NCBI GenBank assembly: GCA_027023915.1
Contig: JALVUB010000004.1
Span: 1 to 11,857, forward strand
DNA from: Sedimenticola sp.
GTDB lineage: Bacteria; Pseudomonadota; Gammaproteobacteria; Chromatiales; Chromatiaceae
Reading direction: 5' to 3'
DNA: 11,857 nucleotides
Shown: one piece after another, positions 5,559 through 11,857 of the stretch
How the letters are laid out: each line of letters opens with the position of its first letter
Position numbering within the stretch: position 1 is the stretch's first letter
The notes under the pieces: generated by a model
What the model saw: only the letters and a program-made list of their open reading frames with translations
Database searches by the model: none
Told to the model about the DNA's origin: nothing
Made by a program: the position numbers and the translations under genes

Positions 5559-6694
5559 TCTCCATGGCTCACCAGCAGGGGCAGCCGCAGGTTGCGGCTC
5601 TCCCAGAAGTTGTAGATCAGCCGCCGCACCGTGGGTGTCACCCGCTGCCCTTTTCGTACCAGCAGGCGGCCATCGGCGGTGTTGATGTCGCCCTGGAGCA
5701 CCATGCCGTCGGCCAGGGCGGTAACATCGATCTCCATCACCTCTTCGTCGCCCGGCGATTGCAGCAGGGATTCAAGAGCGGCAAGGATGTCGGGGTCGTA
5801 GCGTTCCCGCCGCCAGTGGAGGCGGGCAAGAGCCTCGCGGCGATCCGGCTGCTCCGCCAGGGCGCGATGAAAATCCAGCGCCACCTTGAGCAGGCGCGCG
5901 CCGAAGGGGATGGCGTCGCCCTTGATGTCGTCTGCGGGAAAACCGCCGCCGTCATAGTGTTTCTCCTGATAGCGGATGCTTTCCGCCAGCTGTTCCAGGC
6001 GGGGAATGCGGGCAAGCAGCTCGGCGCCCGCTTCGGGGTAGCGTCGAAACAGTTGTTCCTCTTCCTCGTTCAGCGCGTCGCCGTTGCTCACCTTGCGGCG
6101 TACCGGTTCGGGCAGTGCCACCCAGCCGATGCGGCACAGCCGGGCAAGTGGCTCCAGCCACCACTGCGCCGGACGCTCCAGTGTCTCCATCAGCCCGCGC
6201 AGGGTGCGTGCCATTTCCTCGCTGGCGCCGAACTCCGCCGGGCTGAGGAGCGCCAGGGTTTCCGAAAGGGCGTTCAGGCTGCCGCGCACCGTCTGTTCCA
6301 ACAGTTCTCTTTCCGCCGTAATCAGCCGGTGTTGTTGCAGCCCGGCCTGAATCGCCTCGGCCAGTTTTTCCGGCGGGCAGGGCTTGTTGAGGAAGCGGAA
6401 GATGTCTCCTTCGTTGACCGCCTTCACCGCCGTCTCCTGGTCGGAATTGCCGGTCAGCATGATGCGCACGGTGTCGGGACTGAGCTGGTGGAAACGGGCA
6501 AGAAGGGTTACGCCGTCCATTTCCGGCATGCGCATGTCGGAGACGATCACCGCAAAGCGGTTGCCCTCGTCGAGCTTTTCCAGCGCCTCTCGGCCGCTGG
6601 CGGCGGTGTGCAGGCGAAACTGCTTGCGCAGCGCGCGCTTGTAGGCGCGCAGCACGTTCACCTCGTCATCAACGAAGAGCACCTGTTCGTTCAT
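5504..6694 (-). CDS. Response regulator with degenerate HD-GYP-like domain
   Basis: A 396-residue protein. The receiver domain (1-120) is intact: acidic pair D9-D10, phosphoacceptor D53 in VSDMRMPEMDG, T81 and K104. The output half (about 135-310) follows the HD-GYP layout but has lost its metal ligands. GHS is GAS (156-158), HD is CR (C187-R188) in LARLCRIGWVALP, and HHE is QEK (243-245) before the retained DGGGFP (248-253). It therefore should not cleave c-di-GMP and is better seen as a scaffold or phospho-switch. A small C-terminal domain (about 318-375) follows. The start is ATG 6694, with AGGAG upstream and a 4-bp overlap with the preceding HDOD gene; in-frame codons up to 6751 are upstream of the receiver consensus. 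The last 18 or so residues come from DNA shared with the convergent MerR gene and look like an added tail. Confidence 0.9.
   Translation of the reverse strand: MNEQVLFVDDEVNVLRAYKRALRKQFRLHTAASGREALEKLDEGNRFAVIVSDMRMPEMDGVTLLARFHQLSPDTVRIMLTGNSDQETAVKAVNEGDIFRFLNKPCPPEKLAEAIQAGLQQHRLITAERELLEQTVRGSLNALSETLALLSPAEFGASEEMARTLRGLMETLERPAQWWLEPLARLCRIGWVALPEPVRRKVSNGDALNEEEEQLFRRYPEAGAELLARIPRLEQLAESIRYQEKHYDGGGFPADDIKGDAIPFGARLLKVALDFHRALAEQPDRREALARLHWRRERYDPDILAALESLLQSPGDEEVMEIDVTALADGMVLQGDINTADGRLLVRKGQRVTPTVRRLIYNFWESRNLRLPLLVSHGDQGDAVSNPSMMGQPQPL
5514..5589. repeat. 12-bp inverted repeat across the convergent gene junction
   Basis: TGCGGCTGCCCC (5514-5525) and its exact reverse complement GGGGCAGCCGCA (5578-5589) are separated by 52 bp and lie on either side of the MerR stop codon. 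The left arm encodes the CGCP of the MerR effector loop. The right arm encodes residues near the C-terminus of the opposing gene. It could fold in either transcript and slow converging transcription, but no U-run makes it a standard terminator. Confidence 0.4.
5583..5599. other. 7-bp stem, 3-nt loop hairpin after the MerR gene
   Basis: AGCCGCA-GGT-TGCGGCT is a perfect hairpin 24 nt downstream of the MerR stop and inside the opposing coding region. Its left arm is also the right arm of the longer inverted repeat ending at 5589, so the two structures are mutually exclusive. It could protect the 3' end of the + strand transcript. It has no U-tract, so I do not call it a terminator. Confidence 0.3.
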
Positions 6695-7887
6695 TGCGAC
6701 TCCTGCTGGTTCCGCCAGAGCTGCCGCCAACAGGGCAGCGATTTCCGGCAACCGACTCTCTCAAGATAGACCATGTCCAGATGGTCTTCGAGCCGGTTCT
6801 CTTCATCCCTGCCAACAGTGACCAGTGCGTTGGCCGCGTGCACGGCGGTGAGCGGGGTGAAACTGCTGCTGCTGGTCTGTTCCGGATAGTGGTGGTAGGC
6901 CAAGGCTTCGATAATGGGGCAGGGCAGGCCCCAGATGCCCATGAGATAGGCCCCCACCTCGGCATGGGTGCAGCCGAAGGCCTGCTCTTCCAGAGACCAC
7001 AACGGTCCCTCAAGTCCGCCGTTTCTTTGAAGAAGCCCGTTGTATTCACCGGTGAAGCTGCTGGCGAGAACCAGTTTGCCCAGGTCGTGCAGCATGCCCG
7101 CCATGAAGGCGTGGTCCTGGGTCCGCTTGTCCGCCTCTTCGGCCAGCGCGACCTCCCGCGCCAGGGTGGCCACCCTGGTGCTGTGAGCCCACAGGTCTTC
7201 CAGATCGAGACGGCTGTTGCCCGTATCGAACTGGCTGAAGACCTTGGAGGTGAGAACCAGCCCGCGGATGGTTTCCATGCCCAGCATGGCGGCGGCTTCC
7301 GCTGGCGATGAAACATGGCGGCGAAGGCCGAAAAAGGAAGAGTTGACCAGTTGCAGCATCTTGGCCGTCATTCCCAGATCACGGGAGATAATCTCGCCCA
7401 CCCGTGCCAGAGAACCTTCCTCGCGGTTGAATTCCGCCATGATCTCTTGATAGAGGCTTGGCAGGCTGGGCAGGCTTTCGATGCGGGTCACCACCGCGCT
7501 GATCTCTTCCCGCTGGAGCAGTTTTTGCAACCCCAGGGCCCGGTTCACCGCGTCCTTGAGTACCTGGGCTTCGCAGGGCTTGCTGAGAAACTGATGGGTG
7601 GCCTTGACGCTCTCCAGCAGCATTTCGGTGTCCGAGTGACCGGATAGGACCAGGCGGATCACCTCTGGATGGCGTGTGCGTACTTCGTTCAGCAGGGTCA
7701 CCCCATCCATTCCGGGCATGCGCATGTCGCTGATAATGACATCAACCGGCTCCTTTTCCATCAACGCCAAGGCCTTGTCGCCGCTGTCCACGAAATGCAT
7801 GCGCCAGCTTTTGCGCATGGGGCGCAGCATGCGCCGCAGGCCGTCGAGAACCTTTTTTTCATCATCGACGAAAAGGATGTTCTTCAT
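6691..7887 (-). CDS. Response regulator with HDOD output domain
   Basis: A 398-residue response regulator. Receiver: D8-D9, phosphoacceptor D54 in ISDMRMPGMDG, S82 and K103 in FLSKPC, all intact. After a linker comes an HDOD domain (about 130-350) with LPSLPSLYQEIM, LVNSSFFGL and the HD-like part WAHS (H235), MLHDLGK (H267-D268), THAEVG (H308) and YHH (332-333). Many HDOD domains have lost these HD residues, so their retention here is noteworthy, although HDOD proteins are generally viewed as non-catalytic signalling modules. The start is ATG 7887, with GGAG upstream and a 4-bp ATGA overlap with the histidine kinase stop; it overlaps the next gene the same way. Its receiver shares MRMPxMDGVTLL with that of the neighbouring regulator, including a 15-nt identical stretch, so the two receivers are probably paralogous. 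The overlaps suggest both take signals from the upstream kinase. Confidence 0.93.
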   Translation of the reverse strand: MKNILFVDDEKKVLDGLRRMLRPMRKSWRMHFVDSGDKALALMEKEPVDVIISDMRMPGMDGVTLLNEVRTRHPEVIRLVLSGHSDTEMLLESVKATHQFLSKPCEAQVLKDAVNRALGLQKLLQREEISAVVTRIESLPSLPSLYQEIMAEFNREEGSLARVGEIISRDLGMTAKMLQLVNSSFFGLRRHVSSPAEAAAMLGMETIRGLVLTSKVFSQFDTGNSRLDLEDLWAHSTRVATLAREVALAEEADKRTQDHAFMAGMLHDLGKLVLASSFTGEYNGLLQRNGGLEGPLWSLEEQAFGCTHAEVGAYLMGIWGLPCPIIEALAYHHYPEQTSSSSFTPLTAVHAANALVTVGRDEENRLEDHLDMVYLERVGCRKSLPCWRQLWRNQQESQ

Positions 7888-10043
7888 GCTGTTGCTCCAT
7901 TGCCCAGAGGCAGGCGGATGATGAAACGCGCGCCATGCTCCGGCGCCTCTTCCAGGAGCAGGCTGCCGCCGTGCTTGTCGCGCACGATGTCATGGGCGAT
8001 GGCCAGCCCCTGGCCGGTGCCCTTGCCCACATCCTTGGTGGTGAAGAAAGGGTTGAACACTTTGTCGCGGATCGCCTCCGGAATGCCGGGGCCGTTGTCT
8101 TCTATGATGATCTCCGCGCTTGTTCCCATCCCGCGGCTCTGGATGCGGATGCGGCCTTCCACATCCAGCTTCCTGCCGCCCACACCGGCGATGGCGTGGG
8201 CGGCGTTGACGATGAGATTGAGGAACACCTGCCCAAGCTGGTTGGCCACCCCTTCCACCGGCGGCAGATCCTCTTCCAGGTCCAGCTCCACTTCGGCCAC
8301 GTATTTCCACTCGTTGCGCGAGATGGTGACGGTGTCGGTGAGAAGCTTGTTGATGTCCACCATCTCTTTCTCCTCGCCGCCTGGATGAGAGAAGGCCTTC
8401 ATGGCGCGCACGATGGTGGCCACCCGGTCCAATCCCTCCAGTGCCTGATCCAGTGCCTGGGGAATCTCATCCCGCAGATAGGGAAGGTCGATCTCATCTT
8501 CCTTTTCACGTGCCAAGCGCAACTGTTCTGCAGCGGACGCGCCCTGCTCGCAGGCCGCCAGCGCGTGGCGGTAGTGACCAATGAGGTCGTCCAGATCCTC
8601 GAAGGCCTCCTGCAAAAAATGGGTGTTGTCGGAGACGTATTGGGTGGGCGTGTTGATCTCGTGGGCAATGCCTGCGGCGAGCTGTCCCACGGCTTCCAGC
8701 TTTTGCGCCTGCAACAGTTGTGCTTCCAGGGATTTGCGGTCCTCCACATCCAGCAGCAGGCCGTCCCAGCGCAGGGTACCGTCGTCCAGCCGCGTGGGAT
8801 AGGCGCTGCAATGCATCCAGCGGGTGGTGCCGTCTTCCAGCGTCAGCCGGAAGTCGGTGGCCACGGGCTTCATGGTCTCGCGTGCCTGGGCCATGGCGGA
8901 TCTCACCTGCGAACGGTCGGCTTCATGAACCAGCTCCAGTCCGTCCAGCAGCCCTTCGCGCAGCAGCCGGGAGGGGAAAAAGCCCAGCTTTTTGCCAGAC
9001 GAGCTGACATAGGGATATTCCACCCGGCCATCGGGATGTTCGACGCGGCGGAAGATGATGCCGGAGAGGTTGCGGGTGATGCTTTCGAGCTGGTTCACCG
9101 CGTCGCGGGCTACGCGGGTCGCTTCTTCCAGGGCCGACGACTGATTGCGGCGGATGATGCCCATGCTCAGCACATCGGCAACCCGCTCCAGAAAGGCGAC
9201 TTCGTGGGGCTGTTGACGGTGACCGTGGGGCAGGTAGAAAACCATCACACCCAGCACCTGCTGTTGGTGCAGAATGGGCACGTTGTAGTGGCCGTGGGGC
9301 TGCATGCCTTCGAAGCGGGTGTCGTGGCGGTGGTCCACGCAGGCGGCATATTGCACGCGCCGTTCGGAGGCGGCGCGACCGCACAGGCAATGACCGAAGG
9401 GCACCTGCCGGCAGAGCAGGTGCAGCTCCGGGCTCATGGCGTGTGCGGCGGCCATCTCCAGATAGCCGCCGTTTTGATCCTGCCTTGCCCGGAAGATGGC
9501 ACTCCTTGGCAACAGGGCGAGCCAGTAAACCGATTTCAACAGCAGTTCCAGGGAGGATTGCAGATAGCTCTCGACGGGAGAAGGTTCCAGAGACAGCCGC
9601 AGCAGGGCGCCTATGGCCCGCTCCTCGGCCACCATGCGTTCGCGTTCGGAACGCTCTTCCAGGTAACCGGCGCAGGCGGCCACTTCCGCCATCAGCCGTT
9701 TCTTGGTGACGGGCTTGGCCAGGTAGTGGGCGATATGGAGGCTGGTGGCGGTTGAGATGGGCTCCCGCGCTTCGAAATCGGTGGCGAGAATTATGGGAAC
9801 ATGGGTGGGTGCCCGGCGAACGGCGCGTATCACCGCCAGGGCATCGATTCCCCGTGCCTCGAGATCAACCACCACCACCAGATTGTGGCCGTGGCGCTCT
9901 ATCGCCCGCTGGGCGTCCTCCACGCCGGCCAGTGCTTCTGGCTCCAGACCATTGGCGCGCAGCAGCGCATGGATGGGTCTGTCATCGGGTCGGGTGGACT
10001 CGAGGGTGACAAGATCGATCTGACCGGGAAAGCGGCTCTCCAC
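7884..10043 (-). CDS. Soluble GAF-PAS sensor histidine kinase with N-terminal pseudo-receiver
   Basis: A 719-residue cytosolic histidine kinase with no membrane segments. Domain order: a receiver-like domain (1-125) with D60 and K110-P111 but no acidic pair after the first strand; a GAF domain (about 140-295) with FGHCLCGRAAS (C219, C221); a PAS domain (about 318-435) with PAC-like ending RWDGLLLDVEDRK; HisKA with phosphoacceptor H461 in GIAHEINTPTQYV; and a HATPase with N613 (NLIVNAAHAI), D649-N-G-P-G-I, FFTTK and GTGQGLAIAHDIV. HAMP and extracytoplasmic sensor domains are absent, so it senses an internal signal, possibly a ligand or redox state at GAF or PAS. The start is GTG 10043 behind a strong AGGAGG. 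The following two regulators overlap it in series, marking them as its partners. Kinase assignment is firm; the signal is unknown. Confidence 0.95.
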   Translation of the reverse strand: MESRFPGQIDLVTLESTRPDDRPIHALLRANGLEPEALAGVEDAQRAIERHGHNLVVVVDLEARGIDALAVIRAVRRAPTHVPIILATDFEAREPISTATSLHIAHYLAKPVTKKRLMAEVAACAGYLEERSERERMVAEERAIGALLRLSLEPSPVESYLQSSLELLLKSVYWLALLPRSAIFRARQDQNGGYLEMAAAHAMSPELHLLCRQVPFGHCLCGRAASERRVQYAACVDHRHDTRFEGMQPHGHYNVPILHQQQVLGVMVFYLPHGHRQQPHEVAFLERVADVLSMGIIRRNQSSALEEATRVARDAVNQLESITRNLSGIIFRRVEHPDGRVEYPYVSSSGKKLGFFPSRLLREGLLDGLELVHEADRSQVRSAMAQARETMKPVATDFRLTLEDGTTRWMHCSAYPTRLDDGTLRWDGLLLDVEDRKSLEAQLLQAQKLEAVGQLAAGIAHEINTPTQYVSDNTHFLQEAFEDLDDLIGHYRHALAACEQGASAAEQLRLAREKEDEIDLPYLRDEIPQALDQALEGLDRVATIVRAMKAFSHPGGEEKEMVDINKLLTDTVTISRNEWKYVAEVELDLEEDLPPVEGVANQLGQVFLNLIVNAAHAIAGVGGRKLDVEGRIRIQSRGMGTSAEIIIEDNGPGIPEAIRDKVFNPFFTTKDVGKGTGQGLAIAHDIVRDKHGGSLLLEEAPEHGARFIIRLPLGNGATA

Positions 10044-10110
10044 AAAAGACTCCTCCTGGCACGGGGGTTGGCCGCGCTCAACCTTTTTGTCGGCCGCGTG
10101 AGGCGCTTTC
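10044..10110 (-). other. 67-bp gap between c-di-GMP enzyme and kinase genes
   Basis: The gap holds the kinase's AGGAGG ribosome-binding site (about 10052-10057) and a 7-bp direct repeat GGCCGCG (10070-10076 and 10092-10098), 22 bp apart. I see no terminator and no convincing promoter on the - strand, so the kinase group is probably co-transcribed with the c-di-GMP gene. Confidence 0.35.
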
Positions 10111-11857
10111 TTAACCGTGCATCTGCTTTTCGGCGGAAAAGAAGCGGGTGGGATCTCTCAACATGGGCAGCAGGGTCTCCGCCGGCATGGGACGGGCGTA
10201 GCGGAAGCCCTGGCATTCCGTGCAGCCGTGGGCCAGCAGGAACTTTGCCTGGGCTTCTGTTTCCACCCCTTCGGCGATCACCTTGATCTCCATTTGCCGG
10301 GCCATGGCGATGATCGCCTGCACGATGGCCAGATCGTCTTTGTCGGTTGGAATGCCTGAGATGAAGGAGCGGTCTATTTTCAGGTGGTCTATGGGAAAAC
10401 GCTTGAGATAGCTGAGTGATGAATAGGCGGTGCCGAAATCATCGATGGCGAGATGGAAGCCGTGATTTTTCAACGTTTCCAACACCATGATGCTGCGCTC
10501 CGGCTCCTCCATGAGGAAGGTTTCGGTGATTTCCAGCTCCACGTGGTTAGGGGGGATGGCCTCGTGCCAGACGATGCGGCTGAGCTGTTCCACCAGCTCG
10601 GGATTCTGAAACTCCCGCCCGGAAAGGTTTACCGCGATCCTCTTCAAATCCAGCCCCTCGGCCAGCCAGGCGCCGTACTGGGCGCAGGCGGTTTGGATTA
10701 CCCAGCGACCGATGGCCTGGATCAGGCCGGTCTCTTCCGCAACCGGGATGAAGTGGTCCGGCGGAACCAGGCCCCATTCGGGATGTTCCCAGCGGATCAG
10801 CGCTTCCACGCCCGCTACTTTTTGTTCGGCCAGATCGATCTGCGGTTGGTAGTAGAGCTTCAATTGCTCCAGATCCAGCGCCTGTCGCAGGCCGTTTTCG
10901 ATCTTCAGCCGCTGGGAGACCTGATCCTCCATCTCGCGCCGGTAGAGCATGCAGGCGTCGCCGCCCCGCTTTTTCGCCCGGTACATGGCCACCTCGGCAT
11001 TTTTCAGCAGTTGCGAGGCAGAGCTGCCGTGGTCAGGAAAGAGACAGATGCCGATGCTCGCGGTGATATACATGGAATGCTGCTCCAGGCTCATGGAGCG
11101 GGAGATGTGGTGCTGGAGTTGCTCCGCCAGTTCCATCGCCGCCGCTGGCGATACCACCTTTTCCAGGATGATGCAGAACTCATCGCCGCCGGTGCGCGCC
11201 AGAAAACGTTGGTCCCCCAGATGGTTGACCAGTCGCCGCGCTGTTTTGTGCAGGATATGGTCGCCGAATGCGTGGCCCATCGTATCGTTGGCCAGTTGAA
11301 AACGGTCGAGGTCGATGAGAATCAGCGCAACCTTTTGCTCTTCCCGGGATGCCTGGTCTATGGTCGCCTCCAGCCGCTTGAGCAGCAGCACCCGGTTGGG
11401 CAGGCCGGTGAGGCTGTCAAAATGGGCCAGTTGGTCGATACGGGCGGCGCTCCATTTCTGATCTGATATGTCGCTGAAGACGCTGATGTAATGGGTGGTA
11501 CGCCCTTCGCTGTCCGTCACCGCGCTGATGCTGCGCCATTCGGGATAGATGGTGCCGTCCTTGCGCCGGTTCCAGATCTCGCCTTGCCAGGCGCCGGTTT
11601 CCAGCAGCGACCGCCACAGATCACGGTAAAAGGCCTCGTCATGTTTTCCGGAACGGAGCAGGCGCGGCGTCTTGCCGATCACCTCCTGTTCCTTCCAGCC
11701 GGTGATGCGGGAAAAGGCGCGGTTGACCCGCAAGATGGTGCCTTCGGGATCGGTAATCATGATCCCTTCGCGGCTGTGTTCGAAGACGCTGGAGGTGAGA
11801 TCCAGCTCTTTTTCCAGATCCCACCGCTCCCTGATTTCGCGTTTTCGCTCTACATTG
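10111..11857 (-). CDS. PAS-GGDEF-EAL c-di-GMP enzyme, 5' end missing
   Basis: A bifunctional-type diguanylate cyclase/phosphodiesterase. The frame stays open past the Met at 11760 to the window edge, where ELDLTSSVFEHSREGIMITD is the usual start of a PAS domain. The true start therefore lies outside and 581 residues are visible. Numbered from the Met at 11760: PAS to about 105; GGDEF domain about 108-275 with intact GGDEF (191-195) and metal ligand D150 (IDLDRF); EAL domain about 285-535 with EAL (319-321), N378 (NLSG), E410 and E413, D440-D441, K461, E497 and Q517, all present. Two deviations: DDFGTGYS is DDFGTAYS (A445), and the product-inhibition RxxD before GGDEF is replaced by GDQR. Both activities look possible. 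It lies 67 bp upstream of the histidine kinase on the same strand and may give that cluster a c-di-GMP output. Confidence 0.95.
   Translation of the reverse strand, partial: NVERKREIRERWDLEKELDLTSSVFEHSREGIMITDPEGTILRVNRAFSRITGWKEQEVIGKTPRLLRSGKHDEAFYRDLWRSLLETGAWQGEIWNRRKDGTIYPEWRSISAVTDSEGRTTHYISVFSDISDQKWSAARIDQLAHFDSLTGLPNRVLLLKRLEATIDQASREEQKVALILIDLDRFQLANDTMGHAFGDHILHKTARRLVNHLGDQRFLARTGGDEFCIILEKVVSPAAAMELAEQLQHHISRSMSLEQHSMYITASIGICLFPDHGSSASQLLKNAEVAMYRAKKRGGDACMLYRREMEDQVSQRLKIENGLRQALDLEQLKLYYQPQIDLAEQKVAGVEALIRWEHPEWGLVPPDHFIPVAEETGLIQAIGRWVIQTACAQYGAWLAEGLDLKRIAVNLSGREFQNPELVEQLSRIVWHEAIPPNHVELEITETFLMEEPERSIMVLETLKNHGFHLAIDDFGTAYSSLSYLKRFPIDHLKIDRSFISGIPTDKDDLAIVQAIIAMARQMEIKVIAEGVETEAQAKFLLAHGCTECQGFRYARPMPAETLLPMLRDPTRFFSAEKQMHG

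Noticed and set aside
5564..6769. + strand open frame of about 400 codons opposite the HD-GYP-like regulator
   Set aside because: The - strand encodes an intact receiver domain with a good ribosome-binding site; the + strand product is unrecognisable.
7935..9755. Long + strand open frame (about 606 codons) opposite the histidine kinase
   Set aside because: It is an antisense shadow of a clear HisKA/HATPase gene in GC-rich DNA; its translation has no recognisable domain and is rich in His, Gln and Gly as expected of antisense codons.
10453..11466. + strand open frame of about 337 codons opposite the GGDEF-EAL gene
   Set aside because: It is antisense to intact GGDEF and EAL motifs and has no domain of its own.

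Overview
The window looks like a chromosomal segment of a GC-rich gammaproteobacterium. The evidence is an E. coli-like exonuclease I (SbcB), the classical rpsP-rimM-trmD-rplS operon, and a dense set of c-di-GMP and two-component signalling genes. I cannot fix the genus from sequence alone. The window holds ten genes, nine complete and one running off the right edge, with almost no free intergenic space.

Region 1 (63-3494, + strand) is the ribosome and tRNA-modification operon rpsP-rimM-trmD-rplS, with sbcB (exonuclease I) directly attached. The rplS stop overlaps the most plausible sbcB start. No ATG, GTG or TTG is available there, so sbcB appears to start at CTG (or ATC) and to be coupled to rplS. 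A perfect small hairpin fills the rpsP-rimM gap and contains the rimM Shine-Dalgarno.

Region 2 (3495-5558, + strand) is a compact three-gene redox or metal-response operon. A promoter of the MerR type (19-bp spacer, perfect 9+2+9 dyad) starts 16 bp after sbcB. It precedes a cytosolic CGKC redoxin, a 438-residue membrane protein made of two CcdA/DsbD-like halves with different cysteine sets, and a MerR-family regulator with a Cys-rich C-terminal loop. The likely logic is that the regulator senses a soft metal or thiol stress, switches on its own operon, and the redoxin and membrane protein form a thiol-disulfide relay at the inner membrane. The substrate is unknown. This is the least familiar part of the window.

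Region 3 (11857-5504, - strand) is a signalling cluster. In transcription order it contains a PAS-GGDEF-EAL c-di-GMP enzyme (5' end outside the window), a soluble hybrid-like histidine kinase (degenerate receiver, GAF, PAS, HisKA, HATPase), a receiver-HDOD response regulator and a receiver with a degenerate HD-GYP-like domain. The last three genes are joined by 4-bp ATGA overlaps. The final gene converges on the MerR gene and their coding regions overlap by 55 bp.

There are no rRNA or tRNA genes, CRISPR arrays, transposases or recognisable rho-independent terminators. The only stretches without a gene are short: 1-62, 327-340, 1651-1707, 3495-3580 and 10044-10110.
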